Assembly: GCF_003651245.1 (NCBI RefSeq)
Contig: NZ_RAPE01000001.1
Coordinates: 806,001-870,000, forward strand
Length of the DNA: 64,000 bases
Direction: 5' to 3'
From: Roseovarius spongiae
Lineage (GTDB): Bacteria > Pseudomonadota > Alphaproteobacteria > Rhodobacterales > Rhodobacteraceae
A model generated the notes under the pieces. That model was not told where the DNA came from and made no database searches. It saw only the letters and a program-made list of their open reading frames with translations. Below, piece by piece: positions 54,308 through 62,799 of this stretch (position 1 is the stretch's first letter; each line of letters starts with the position of its first letter). Position numbers and translations under genes: made by a program.

Positions 54308-54325
54308 GCGCAAGTATGATTGCGC
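54308..54325. promoter_or_regulatory. Inverted repeat, candidate LysR operator
   Basis: GCGCAAGTATGATTGCGC has perfect 6-bp arms around GTATGA. It lies 21 bp before the lysR start and 97 bp before the creatininase start in the 134-bp divergent region. Confidence 0.55.
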
Positions 54326-54421
54326 GAATAAGTCTGTAATGCCAGCGGGGATTCGGGGTTAGATTGATGAAGTTGCAACGTCCGGCAGACCGCCGGTAAC
54401 GCCGCGAAGGGGGGAGAGAAC

Positions 54422-55204
54422 TTGCCGACGGTTCCATCGGTTTGCATGTCCGAACTCGCATGGGATGAGTACCAGCGCCGGCTGCGCGAGGAGGACGCGA
54501 TCGTCTTCGTGCCGGTGGGCGCGGTGGAGCAGCACGGCTATCACCTGCCGCTGGGCACCGACTGGATGATGGCGCGCTACATGGCGCGCCGCGTCGCCGC
54601 GAAGGTGGGCGGCGTCGTCGCCGAGCCCATCGCCTATGGCGCGACATCGCAGATTCGCACCGGGGGCGGGCCGCATCGCTGCGGCACGACCAGCCTCAAT
54701 GCGGAGACGCTGATCGCGCTCTTGCATGATGTCCTGGTCGGGATCGGGCGGCACGGCGCGCGCAAGATTGCGGTGATCGACAGCCATTTTGAAAACCGCT
54801 TCTTTCTCGACGAGGCTTGTCATCGCGCACAGGACACGCTGGCGCTGCGCGGCCACGAGGCGCGCATCCTCAAGATGCTCTACGCCGAGCGGATAAACCC
54901 CGAAACGATGGCGGCGGTCTATCGCGGCATGGGCGATCCGCCGGGGCTCGATCTCGAACATGGCGGGGTGCTGGAAACGGCGATGATGCTCTATTGCCAT
55001 CCCGAACTGGTGGACATGAGCCGCATGGTTGATGAGGCGCGCCCCGATTTCCCGCCCTATGACGTCTATCCGGTCAACCCCGACTGGGTGCCGGCCTCGG
55101 GCTGCCTGTCCTCGGGGCGCACGGCCACGCGCGAGATCGGCGAATTGCTGGTCGAGGAATTCGTCGGCCACGTGACCGACGCCGTTCGCAGTGAGTTCCG
55201 TTGA
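54422..55204 (+). CDS. Creatininase-family cyclic amidohydrolase
   Basis: 260 residues from a TTG at 54422, chosen because GGGGAGAG lies just upstream; an ATG at 54446 would drop eight residues. Metal ligands Glu36 and His38 (EQHG), Asp47 (GTD), His122 and Glu124 (SHFEN) sit at a constant +2 from the E34, H36, D45, H120 and E122 I recall for Pseudomonas creatininase, whose length is the same. The C-terminal half (LEHGGVLETAMML, FPPYDVYPVNPD, SSGRTATREIGELL) is also close. The pocket tryptophans appear replaced, so the substrate may be another cyclic amide. It heads the BMP transporter operon. Confidence 0.82.
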   Translation: MPTVPSVCMSELAWDEYQRRLREEDAIVFVPVGAVEQHGYHLPLGTDWMMARYMARRVAAKVGGVVAEPIAYGATSQIRTGGGPHRCGTTSLNAETLIALLHDVLVGIGRHGARKIAVIDSHFENRFFLDEACHRAQDTLALRGHEARILKMLYAERINPETMAAVYRGMGDPPGLDLEHGGVLETAMMLYCHPELVDMSRMVDEARPDFPPYDVYPVNPDWVPASGCLSSGRTATREIGELLVEEFVGHVTDAVRSEFR

Positions 55205-55205
55205 G

Positions 55206-55234
55206 TTGAAGCGAAACGTTCACGATACTTTAAA
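55206..55234 (+). promoter_or_regulatory. Possible promoter before the BMP transporter genes
   Basis: TTGAAG (55206-55211) and TTTAAA (55229-55234) are spaced by 17 bp, a plausible sigma-70 pair, right after the creatininase stop. A GGGAGA ribosome site follows. It would let the transporter be made independently of creatininase. Confidence 0.35.
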
Positions 55235-55252
55235 ACCAGGGAGAATAGAAAA

Positions 55253-56191
55253 ATGAGACGACAACTGAAATCCGCGGCATTCGCCGCCGTTACCGCCGCC
55301 GCGACGCTGATCGCGTTGCCCGCCACGGCCCAGGATGCGCCGCGCGTCGCCGCCGCGCTGCCCGGCATCGTCACCGACAAGGCCTTTAACGAGAACATCT
55401 ATGACGGCCTCGTCGCGATCGAGGACAAGTACGGCTCGGACATCGCCTATACCGAGAACGTGTCGCAGGCCACGCAGGTCGAGGTGATGTCGGACTACGC
55501 GCGGCGCGGCTATGACATCGTCATCGGCGCGGGCGGCGAATACACCGACGCCGCCGAGCGCGTGGCCGAGAACTTTCCCGAAACGACGGTCGTCGTGCCC
55601 AACGGCGCGCCGACCCCGGGCGTCACCACGATCAACTACAACAATCCCGAATTCGGTTACCTTCTGGGCGTCGTCGCGGGCGGGATGAGCAAGACCGGCG
55701 TGATCGCCGCGCTCAGCGCGCAGAAATTCGCCGCGTTCGACAACGTGGTCGATGGGTATCGCCGCGGCTTCCAATCGGTGCAGCCCGATGGCGAGGTTCT
55801 GGTGGCCTATACCAACGACTGGGCGGACGTGGCGCTGGCCAAGGAAGCGGCCTACAACCTGATTTCGAAGGACGCCGACGTGCTCATGCCCTATCTCGAC
55901 GGTGCGTGGGTCGGCGTGGTGCAGGCCGCGCAGGAACGCGGCGCGCACACGGTCGGGATCCTGCACGAATCCGAATCGAACCTGGTGTCGGCGCGGCTCG
56001 ATTTCGCGCGGGCGCTCATGATGGCCGCGGACCTCTACGCCGAGGGCAAGCTCGAGCCGAAGGACTACGTCATCCATCTCACGCAGGACGAACAGCTGGG
56101 CGACTTCAACGCCATCGTTCCCGAAGAGGTGCAGGCAATGGCCCGTGACGCGATCCAGAAGATCAAGTCGGGCGAACTGACCTTTGACTGA
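55253..56191 (+). CDS. BMP-family ABC transporter substrate-binding protein
   Basis: 312 residues with a signal peptide ending at PATAQDA. The BMP/PnrA core shows AALPGIVTDKAFNENIYDGL, then VIGAGGEYTDAAERVAENFPETTVVVPNG and YLLGVVAGGMSKTG. Family members bind nucleosides, riboflavin or related heterocycles, so the ligand here is likely a cyclic nitrogen compound. A hairpin follows the stop codon. Confidence 0.86.
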   Translation: MRRQLKSAAFAAVTAAATLIALPATAQDAPRVAAALPGIVTDKAFNENIYDGLVAIEDKYGSDIAYTENVSQATQVEVMSDYARRGYDIVIGAGGEYTDAAERVAENFPETTVVVPNGAPTPGVTTINYNNPEFGYLLGVVAGGMSKTGVIAALSAQKFAAFDNVVDGYRRGFQSVQPDGEVLVAYTNDWADVALAKEAAYNLISKDADVLMPYLDGAWVGVVQAAQERGAHTVGILHESESNLVSARLDFARALMMAADLYAEGKLEPKDYVIHLTQDEQLGDFNAIVPEEVQAMARDAIQKIKSGELTFD

Positions 56192-56204
56192 CGCCCATCC
56201 GATA

Positions 56205-56232
56205 CATCCGCCGTCCCTCGGGGCGGCGGATG
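56205..56232 (+). terminator. Intercistronic hairpin after the BMP binding protein
   Basis: CATCCGCCG (56205-56213) pairs perfectly with CGGCGGATG (56224-56232) around a 10-nt loop, 13 nt after the stop codon. It is followed by a pyrimidine-rich stretch rather than a pure T-run. Confidence 0.55.
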
Positions 56233-56266
56233 CGCCTTCCTTCCCACAGCTTGCATCGGTGAGACC

Positions 56267-57787
56267 ATGACAGCGGCACCCGACCGGCTCGCGCTTGAGG
56301 GCATCGTCAAGCAGTTCGGCACGTTCCGGGCCAATGACGACGTGAACCTGAGGATCGCCAAGGGGTCGATCCACGCCATCCTCGGTGAGAACGGGGCGGG
56401 CAAGTCCACCCTGATGAACGTGATCTACGGCCTTTACGAACAGGATGCGGGCCGGATCATCTCGAACGGGCAGGAAGTGCGGATCACCGACCCGCGCGAG
56501 GCGATGGCGCTGGGCATCGGGATGGTGCACCAGCATTTCAAGCAGGTGAACACCATGTCGGTGGTCGAGAACGTGGTGCTGGGCCTGCCGGGCAAGCAGA
56601 TCCTCGATCTTGACGACGACCGCCGCCGGGTGCGCGAACTCGCCGCCGAACTGGGGTCCGAGATCGACCCGGATCAGCCGATGTGGACGCTGCCCATCGG
56701 CACGCAGCAGCGGGTCGAGATCCTCAAGATGCTCTACCGTGACGCGGATCTGCTCATCCTCGATGAGCCGACCAGCGTTCTCACCCCGACCGAGATCAGG
56801 GCGTTCTTCGACCTCTTGGAGAAGCTGCGCGAAAGCGGGCGCACGATCCTGCTCATCACCCACAAGCTCGACGAGGTGATGGACCTTGCCGACCGCGTGA
56901 CCGTGATGCGGCTGGGCCGGGTCGAGGCGGAGCTCGAGATCGCCGAGACGAACCCGCGCGAACTGGCCCGCGTCATGGTCGGTCGCGACGTGGTCTTCGA
57001 CGTGGAGCACACCGCGCCCAAGGTGGGCGACCCGGTGCTCGAGATCGAGGGCATAAGCGCCGTGGACAACCGCGGCATCGGCGCGCTCGACGGGCTGTCG
57101 CTGACCGTGCGGGGCGGCGAGATCCTGGGCCTCGTCGGGATCGACGGCAACGGGCAGGGCGAACTGGCCGAAACCATCGCCGGGCTGCGCGACATCTCGA
57201 AAGGGCGGATCAGCATCTGCGGGCAGGACGCGCGCGGGTTCGATCCGGCCCAACGCAAGAGCGCGCTGGGCATGGGCTACGTTCCCGAGGACCGCCAGAA
57301 GGTCGGGTTGGATCTCGACAGCGACATCGCCTTCAACATGGTGCTGCGCAGCTTTCGCGCGCCGCCGTTCTCGCGCGCGGGGTGGATCAATTTCCGCAAG
57401 ATACGCAGCCATGCCGAGGACCTCGCCGGACGCTACGACGTGCGGATGCAGAACGTGTCGCAGCGCGTGCGCGACCTCTCGGGCGGCAACCAGCAGAAGA
57501 TCATTCTCGCCCGCGAGATCGAGGACGACCCCAGGCTGCTGGTCGTGGCGCAGCCGACCAAGGGGCTCGACGTCGGCGCGATCGAATTCGTGCAGCGCAC
57601 GCTGCTCGCGCAGCGCGACCGCGGGACCGGCGTTCTCTATATCTCGAGCGAGCTGGAGGAGTTGCTGCTGGTCGCGGACCGGCTGGCGGTGATCTTCAAG
57701 GGCCGCATCGTGGGCGAAATGCCCGCGTCGGAAGCCACATCGGAAAAACTGGGACTTTTGATGACCGGCAAGGAACTGACGACATGA
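56267..57787 (+). CDS. ABC transporter ATPase with two nucleotide-binding domains
   Basis: 506 residues. The first domain has Walker A GENGAGKST and Walker B LLILDEPTSVL; the second has the degenerate P-loop region GIDGNGQGELAETI and LSGGNQQKIILAREI. This double-domain form goes with BMP-type nucleoside/riboflavin importers (NupO/YufO, RfuB). It overlaps the first permease by 4 bp. Confidence 0.9.
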   Translation: MTAAPDRLALEGIVKQFGTFRANDDVNLRIAKGSIHAILGENGAGKSTLMNVIYGLYEQDAGRIISNGQEVRITDPREAMALGIGMVHQHFKQVNTMSVVENVVLGLPGKQILDLDDDRRRVRELAAELGSEIDPDQPMWTLPIGTQQRVEILKMLYRDADLLILDEPTSVLTPTEIRAFFDLLEKLRESGRTILLITHKLDEVMDLADRVTVMRLGRVEAELEIAETNPRELARVMVGRDVVFDVEHTAPKVGDPVLEIEGISAVDNRGIGALDGLSLTVRGGEILGLVGIDGNGQGELAETIAGLRDISKGRISICGQDARGFDPAQRKSALGMGYVPEDRQKVGLDLDSDIAFNMVLRSFRAPPFSRAGWINFRKIRSHAEDLAGRYDVRMQNVSQRVRDLSGGNQQKIILAREIEDDPRLLVVAQPTKGLDVGAIEFVQRTLLAQRDRGTGVLYISSELEELLLVADRLAVIFKGRIVGEMPASEATSEKLGLLMTGKELTT

Positions 57788-58884
57788 GCGCCGAGTCGCA
57801 GACCACGGACGCCCCGCGCCTGCTGGCCGCGATCCGCGTGCTCTACATGCTGAAAACCGTCTGGGCGGTGATCGTGGCGCTGTTGATCGGCGCCATCTTC
57901 ATCCTGCTGGCGGGCGGTGATCCGATCGAGGGGTATACCGCGCTCTTCAAGGGCGCGTTCCTCGATTACTGGGGAATCGGCGACACGCTGGTGCGGATGT
58001 CGCCGCTGCTGCTGGCGGGGCTCGCGGTCATCATCCCGTTGCGCGCGGGGCTCTTCAACATCGGGGCCGAGGGGCAGATCTACATCGGTGCGCTGTTTGC
58101 GACCATCGCGGCGCTCTACCTGCCGGACGTGCTGCCGGGTTTCGTCCGAATCATCCTGTGCATGGTCGCGGGCGCCCTTGGGGGCGCGCTCTGGGCGGCG
58201 ATCCCCGGCGTGCTCAAGGCCTATCGCGGCACGAACGAGATCATCACATCGCTGCTGCTGAGCTATGTCGCGATCTACTTGATCGGCGCGGTGCTGCATG
58301 CTTGGCTGATCGAGCCGGGCGCGCCCTATCCCTACTCGCGCGAGATTGACCGCGAACTGGAACTGCCGATCTTCATGCCGCGCACTCAGGCGCATATCGG
58401 CATCATGGTCGCCTGGGCGGCGGCGATCCTCGTGGGCGTCATGCTCTGGCGCACGACGCTGGGGCAGTCGATACAAGTGGTCGGCCATAACAAGCACGCC
58501 TCGGCCTATGCGGGCCTCAGCGTCAAGCGGCTCACCGTGCTCAGCTTCGCGATGGGCGGCTCGATGGGCGGGCTGGCCGGCACGTTCGAGGTGCTCGGGC
58601 TCAAATACCGGCTCTTCGATCATTTCAGCCCGGGCTACGGGATGCAGGGGATCATCGTCGCCTTCCTTGCTGCGCTGAACCCGATCGGCGCGATCTTCGC
58701 GGCGATCTTTCTCGCCGGGCTCCAGGTCGGGGCGGGGTCGATGCAGCGCGCGACCGGTATCGACACGACGATGGTGGCGGCGCTGCAAGGGCTGGTCGTG
58801 CTCTGCGTCGCGGTGGGGCTGGCGTTCCGGTTCCACCCGGATCGGTGGCGCAGGCGGATCGCCGCGTGGCGCGGACGAGGATGA
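57784..58884 (+). CDS. ABC transporter permease (BMP/nucleoside type, first)
   Basis: 366 residues from the ATG at 57784. It belongs to the BPD_transp_2 class with about ten hydrophobic segments and the blocks PLRAGLFNIGAEGQIYIGAL and FAMGGSMGGLAGTFEVLG. The open frame upstream is only a shadow of the ATPase gene. Confidence 0.9.
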   Translation: MSAESQTTDAPRLLAAIRVLYMLKTVWAVIVALLIGAIFILLAGGDPIEGYTALFKGAFLDYWGIGDTLVRMSPLLLAGLAVIIPLRAGLFNIGAEGQIYIGALFATIAALYLPDVLPGFVRIILCMVAGALGGALWAAIPGVLKAYRGTNEIITSLLLSYVAIYLIGAVLHAWLIEPGAPYPYSREIDRELELPIFMPRTQAHIGIMVAWAAAILVGVMLWRTTLGQSIQVVGHNKHASAYAGLSVKRLTVLSFAMGGSMGGLAGTFEVLGLKYRLFDHFSPGYGMQGIIVAFLAALNPIGAIFAAIFLAGLQVGAGSMQRATGIDTTMVAALQGLVVLCVAVGLAFRFHPDRWRRRIAAWRGRG

Positions 58885-58894
58885 GGAGGCAGCG

Positions 58895-59839
58895 ATGTTC
58901 GATTTTCTGACCGATGCGAGCCAACTGGCCGATGTTCTGGGCACCGCGCTCAGGCTGTCGATCCCGCTCATCTTCGCGGCGATGGGCGGCCTGCTCTGCG
59001 AACGTTCGGGCGTGTTCAACATCGCGCTCGAGGGGCAGATCCTCTTTGGCGCGTTCGGCGCGGCGGTGGGGGCTTATTATTTCGGAACGCCCTATATGGG
59101 GTTGCTCATCGCCATCGCGTTCGGCGCGCTGTCGGGCGTGTTGCTGGCGGTGCTGGGGGTGACGCTGCGGGTCAACCAGATCGTCGTCGGGATCGCGATC
59201 ATCCTTTTCGCGGCGGGGTTCACCTCTTTCATGTCGCGCCTGCTGTTCCCCGGCGGCGGCAACAGTCTCAAGCTCAATGGGTTCGAGAATATCGACATCC
59301 CGGTGCTGAGCGACATTCCCGTCCTCGGCCCGGTCCTGTTCTCGCAGAACGGGCTGGTCTACGGCGCGCTCTTCGCCGTGATCGCGGTGCATTTCGTGCT
59401 GTTCCGCACCCGCGTCGGCATGTCGATCCGCGCGGTGGGCGAAAGCCCGGCGGCCGCCGACGCGGCCGGAATCCACGTCTTCGGGCTGCGCTACGCCTGC
59501 GTGATCGTCGGCTCCTCCATGGCGGCGCTGGGCGGCGCCTACCTCGTGCTGACGCAGGTGCTGCTGTTTTCCGACAACATGAGCGCGGGCAAGGGGTTCA
59601 TCGCCCTGGCGGCCATCGTGCTGGGGCGCTGGCAGCCGCGCATCGCGTTCATGGCCTGCCTGCTTTTCGGGTTCTTCGACGCGGTGCAGTTGCGCCTGCA
59701 ATTCGATCAGCCGGAAATCCCCTTCCAGGTGTTCGCCGCGCTGCCCTACCTCGTCGCGATCCTGGCGCTGGTGGGGCTGATGGGGCAGGCCAACCCGCCC
59801 GCGTCCGTCGGACGGCCCTATGACCGTGAGATGCGGTAA
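58895..59839 (+). CDS. ABC transporter permease (BMP/nucleoside type, second)
   Basis: 314 residues with CERSGVFNIALEGQILFGAF and the AALGGAYLVLTQVLLF block; about nine hydrophobic segments. It forms the channel with the previous permease, 10 bp upstream. A 27-bp gap leads to the ureohydrolase. Confidence 0.9.
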   Translation: MFDFLTDASQLADVLGTALRLSIPLIFAAMGGLLCERSGVFNIALEGQILFGAFGAAVGAYYFGTPYMGLLIAIAFGALSGVLLAVLGVTLRVNQIVVGIAIILFAAGFTSFMSRLLFPGGGNSLKLNGFENIDIPVLSDIPVLGPVLFSQNGLVYGALFAVIAVHFVLFRTRVGMSIRAVGESPAAADAAGIHVFGLRYACVIVGSSMAALGGAYLVLTQVLLFSDNMSAGKGFIALAAIVLGRWQPRIAFMACLLFGFFDAVQLRLQFDQPEIPFQVFAALPYLVAILALVGLMGQANPPASVGRPYDREMR

Positions 59840-59866
59840 CGCGTCGATGAAAGAGCGAGTGAACCG

Positions 59867-60874
59867 ATGAGCGACGAAGCCCTCCAACCCTCGAGCGTGA
59901 AGAAGATCTACGGCGATGTGCCCCCCTTCATGGCGGCGACGCACGTTTCCGACCCCGCGACGCTTGACGCAGACGTCGCGGTGATCGGCATGCCCTATGA
60001 CGGCATCGCCACCTTTCGCGGCGGGGCGACGCGGCGCGGTCCGCAGGAAATCCGCAAGTTCTCGCTGCTGTTCGGGGGCTACAATTTCGACTGGGACATG
60101 GACGTGTTCGAAACGCTCCGCCTTGCGGACGTGGGCGACGTGGACGTGGTTCCCGGCGACAACGCGGAAAGCTACGCGCGCTTTGAACGCCGACTGGCCA
60201 CGATGTTGGAGCGGGGCGCGACGCCCTTCAGCCTGGGCGGGGATCACGGGATCACCTATCCGGCCGTCCGTGCAGTGACGACGCATCATGGGGGGCCGAT
60301 GGGCCTCATCGTGTTCGACACCCATCTGGACCTGAGCGAAGCCCTGAACGGCGACCGCCTGACGCGCGCCTCGCCCCTCCTGCGTATCTGCGAACTGGAG
60401 CATGTCGACCCGACCCGCGTCGTCGTCATCGGCGCGCGGGGACCGCGCAACCTGCCGGAATGGACGCCGCTCTACCGTGAGATGGGCATCACCGTCTTCG
60501 CGATGGAGCAGGTCGAGCGCGACGGCGTCGAGGCGGTCGCCGAGAAGGCCCGCGCCATCGCCACGCGGGACGGCGCGCAGCTTTATATCAGCGTCGATAT
60601 CGACAGCATCGACCCGGCCTATGCGCCCGCCACCAACAGCCCCGAACCCGGCGGGCTGACATCGCGCGAGATCATCCGCGGCCTGCGCGTCGCCGGACGC
60701 GACGGGTTCGCCGGTTTCGACGTGGTCGAGGTGTCGCCCGATTTCGACGATCGCAGCGGCTCCACCTCCGTGCTTGCCGCGCGCATCACGGCCGAGGCGC
60801 TGGCCTGCCTCGCCGCGAGCCGGTCGGGCCGCAAGGACGCCTGGCGCAATGCGCATGAGGCAAGGACCCCCTGA
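59867..60874 (+). CDS. Ureohydrolase, agmatinase/guanidino acid hydrolase-like
   Basis: 335 residues with all six manganese ligands of the arginase fold: His127 in GGDHG, Asp151, His153 and Asp155 in DTHLD, and two aspartates in SVDIDSIDPAYAP. The second motif reads DTH rather than the usual DAH. The family splits guanidino or formimino groups (agmatine, guanidinobutyrate, guanidine, formiminoglutamate). With a histidine-lyase-like gene and creatininase nearby, the natural substrate could be a guanidino or formimino acid from ring opening, not agmatine. Confidence 0.85.
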   Translation: MSDEALQPSSVKKIYGDVPPFMAATHVSDPATLDADVAVIGMPYDGIATFRGGATRRGPQEIRKFSLLFGGYNFDWDMDVFETLRLADVGDVDVVPGDNAESYARFERRLATMLERGATPFSLGGDHGITYPAVRAVTTHHGGPMGLIVFDTHLDLSEALNGDRLTRASPLLRICELEHVDPTRVVVIGARGPRNLPEWTPLYREMGITVFAMEQVERDGVEAVAEKARAIATRDGAQLYISVDIDSIDPAYAPATNSPEPGGLTSREIIRGLRVAGRDGFAGFDVVEVSPDFDDRSGSTSVLAARITAEALACLAASRSGRKDAWRNAHEARTP

Positions 60875-60902
60875 CTTTCTCCGGTTAGTGAAAGGACTCG
60901 TC

Positions 60903-61808
60903 ATGATCTCCAACCCGATTCCCTGGCCCGATGGCGCGAAATGCGCCGTCGCCATCACCTTCGACATGGATGCCGACAGCCTGGTCCATACCGCCCGCCC
61001 CGAGCGCGCGCATGAATTCGTCGCCGCCACGTCCGAGCTGCGCTACGGCCCCGAGGTGGCGATCCCGCGCATCCTCGAGACCTGGCGCAAGATGGACGTG
61101 AAACAGACCTTCTTCGTCCCCGGCTGGTGCGCCGAAACGCATCCCCGCGCGGTCGAATCGATGCAGGCGGCGGGGCACGAGGTCGCGCTGCACAGCTACA
61201 TCCACGAAGCGTCGCACGGGCAGTCCAAGGATGATGAGGCCTATTGGCTGCGCCGCGCCATAGAGGCGCTGAGCGGCGTCACCGGCGCCGCCCCGCGCGG
61301 CTGGCGCGCGCCGATGTACACGTTCTCGCAATACTCCGCGGACCTGCTGCTGGCGGAAGGGTTCGAATATGACGCGTCGCTCATGGGCGATGACATTCCC
61401 TACATGATCGAGACCGACAATGGGCGGCTGGTGGAAATCCCGACCCATTGGGGCACGGACGACTACCCGCAATACGCGCATACGCCCGACCTCGATTATT
61501 CCGTTCCGGTCAAGGCGCCGCGCGCGGGCATCGAGAACTACCGCGACGAGTTCGAGGCGCACTATGAACATGGCGGGCTCTTCGTCGGGGTCTGGCACCC
61601 GTTCCTGACCGGGCGGCTGACCCGCTGGCACCATATCGAGAAGATGCTGCTGGAATGGCGCGAACAGGGCGACGTCTGGTTCGCCCCGATGGAGGAGATC
61701 GCCGCGCATGTCCGCGCCTGCGCGGCGGCGGGAACCTTCAAGCCGAGGGTGAGCCGCCTGCCGTTCAACGCCGCCCCGCTCGCGCTTGGCGGGCCGGAAG
61801 GGGGCTGA
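60903..61808 (+). CDS. NodB-fold polysaccharide deacetylase-family hydrolase
   Basis: 301 residues from the ATG at 60903 (AAGGA upstream). The NodB catalytic motifs are visible: Asp21/Asp23 in ITFDMDADS and His97/His101 in HSYIHE, then GWRAPMYTFS. No signal peptide is seen, so it is probably cytosolic, like PuuE allantoinase and other cyclic imide or amide hydrolases of this fold, and does not act on cell-wall polysaccharide. This agrees with the surrounding ring-opening enzymes. Confidence 0.8.
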   Translation: MISNPIPWPDGAKCAVAITFDMDADSLVHTARPERAHEFVAATSELRYGPEVAIPRILETWRKMDVKQTFFVPGWCAETHPRAVESMQAAGHEVALHSYIHEASHGQSKDDEAYWLRRAIEALSGVTGAAPRGWRAPMYTFSQYSADLLLAEGFEYDASLMGDDIPYMIETDNGRLVEIPTHWGTDDYPQYAHTPDLDYSVPVKAPRAGIENYRDEFEAHYEHGGLFVGVWHPFLTGRLTRWHHIEKMLLEWREQGDVWFAPMEEIAAHVRACAAAGTFKPRVSRLPFNAAPLALGGPEGG

Positions 61809-61809
61809 C

Positions 61810-62799
61810 ATGAAGGCAGTCGTCATCACGGCCCCCGGCGGGCGCGACAGGCTCGAGGTTCAGGACCTCCCCGAACCGGACCTGCCGGCGGGCCATGTCC
61901 TGATCGACGTGGCCTGGGGCGCCTGCAACTGGGGCGATATCCAGAAGCGGCAGGGCGTTTATCCCGATCCCGTCGATTATCCCGCCATCCTCGGCGGCGA
62001 GGTGTCGGGCCGCGTCGCACAACTCGGCGAGGGCGTGAGCGGCGTCGCGGTCGGCGATGCGGTCGCAGCGATCACCGGGCCGGACATGCTGCGCGGCTTC
62101 GCCGAACGGGTCGCGGTGCCGCAGGCGTTCCTGATCCCGCTGGCCGAGGGGCTGGATCTGCGCGCGGCGGCGGCCTACCCGGTGGTGTCGCTGACCGCGT
62201 GGCACCTGCTGCATACCGCCGCCAGCGTGAAGGCCGGCGACGTGATCCTCGTGCACGCCATCGGCGGCGGGGTTGGGTTGGCGCTGACGCAACTGGGGCG
62301 CGCCGCCGGGCTGCGGGTGATCGGCACCGTCGGCAGCGAAGGCAAGGGACGACACGCGCTCGACTTCGGCGCAGAGCGGGTGATCCCCCGCGACAGCGAG
62401 GATTTCGTCGCCGTCGCGATGGAGGTCACGGACGGGCGCGGCGTGGATCTGGTGATCGATTCGCTGGGCGCCGACATCCTGCCGCGCAGTTTTGACGCGC
62501 TGCGCCCCTTCGGCCGCGTCATCAATATCGGCGAGGCGGCGGGCGAGCCGGATTTCGCGGTCCGCAAGAAGCTCTATGAACGCTCCACCTCGTTTGCCGG
62601 GTTCGAGGTGCTGCACGCCGAACCGGGATCGCCGCGCTGGCGGGCCTCGGTCAAGGGCATCGCGGCGCATATCGCCGATGGAGACCTTCGCCTGCCCATC
62701 GCCGAGGAATTCGGCATCGACGCCATCCGCGACGCGCATGAATTCCTCGAAAGCCGCAGGGCGTCGGGCAAGGTCCTGATCCGGGTGGGTGGCGCGTGA
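61810..62799 (+). CDS. NADPH:quinone oxidoreductase / zinc-free alcohol dehydrogenase family protein
   Basis: 329 residues from the ATG at 61810. It has the GroES-like N-terminal fold and NADPH site HAIGGGVGLALTQLGRAAG. The zinc ligands of true alcohol dehydrogenases are absent, placing it with quinone oxidoreductases. Its role beside the lyase is unknown; it could reduce an unsaturated product. Confidence 0.84.
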   Translation: MKAVVITAPGGRDRLEVQDLPEPDLPAGHVLIDVAWGACNWGDIQKRQGVYPDPVDYPAILGGEVSGRVAQLGEGVSGVAVGDAVAAITGPDMLRGFAERVAVPQAFLIPLAEGLDLRAAAAYPVVSLTAWHLLHTAASVKAGDVILVHAIGGGVGLALTQLGRAAGLRVIGTVGSEGKGRHALDFGAERVIPRDSEDFVAVAMEVTDGRGVDLVIDSLGADILPRSFDALRPFGRVINIGEAAGEPDFAVRKKLYERSTSFAGFEVLHAEPGSPRWRASVKGIAAHIADGDLRLPIAEEFGIDAIRDAHEFLESRRASGKVLIRVGGA

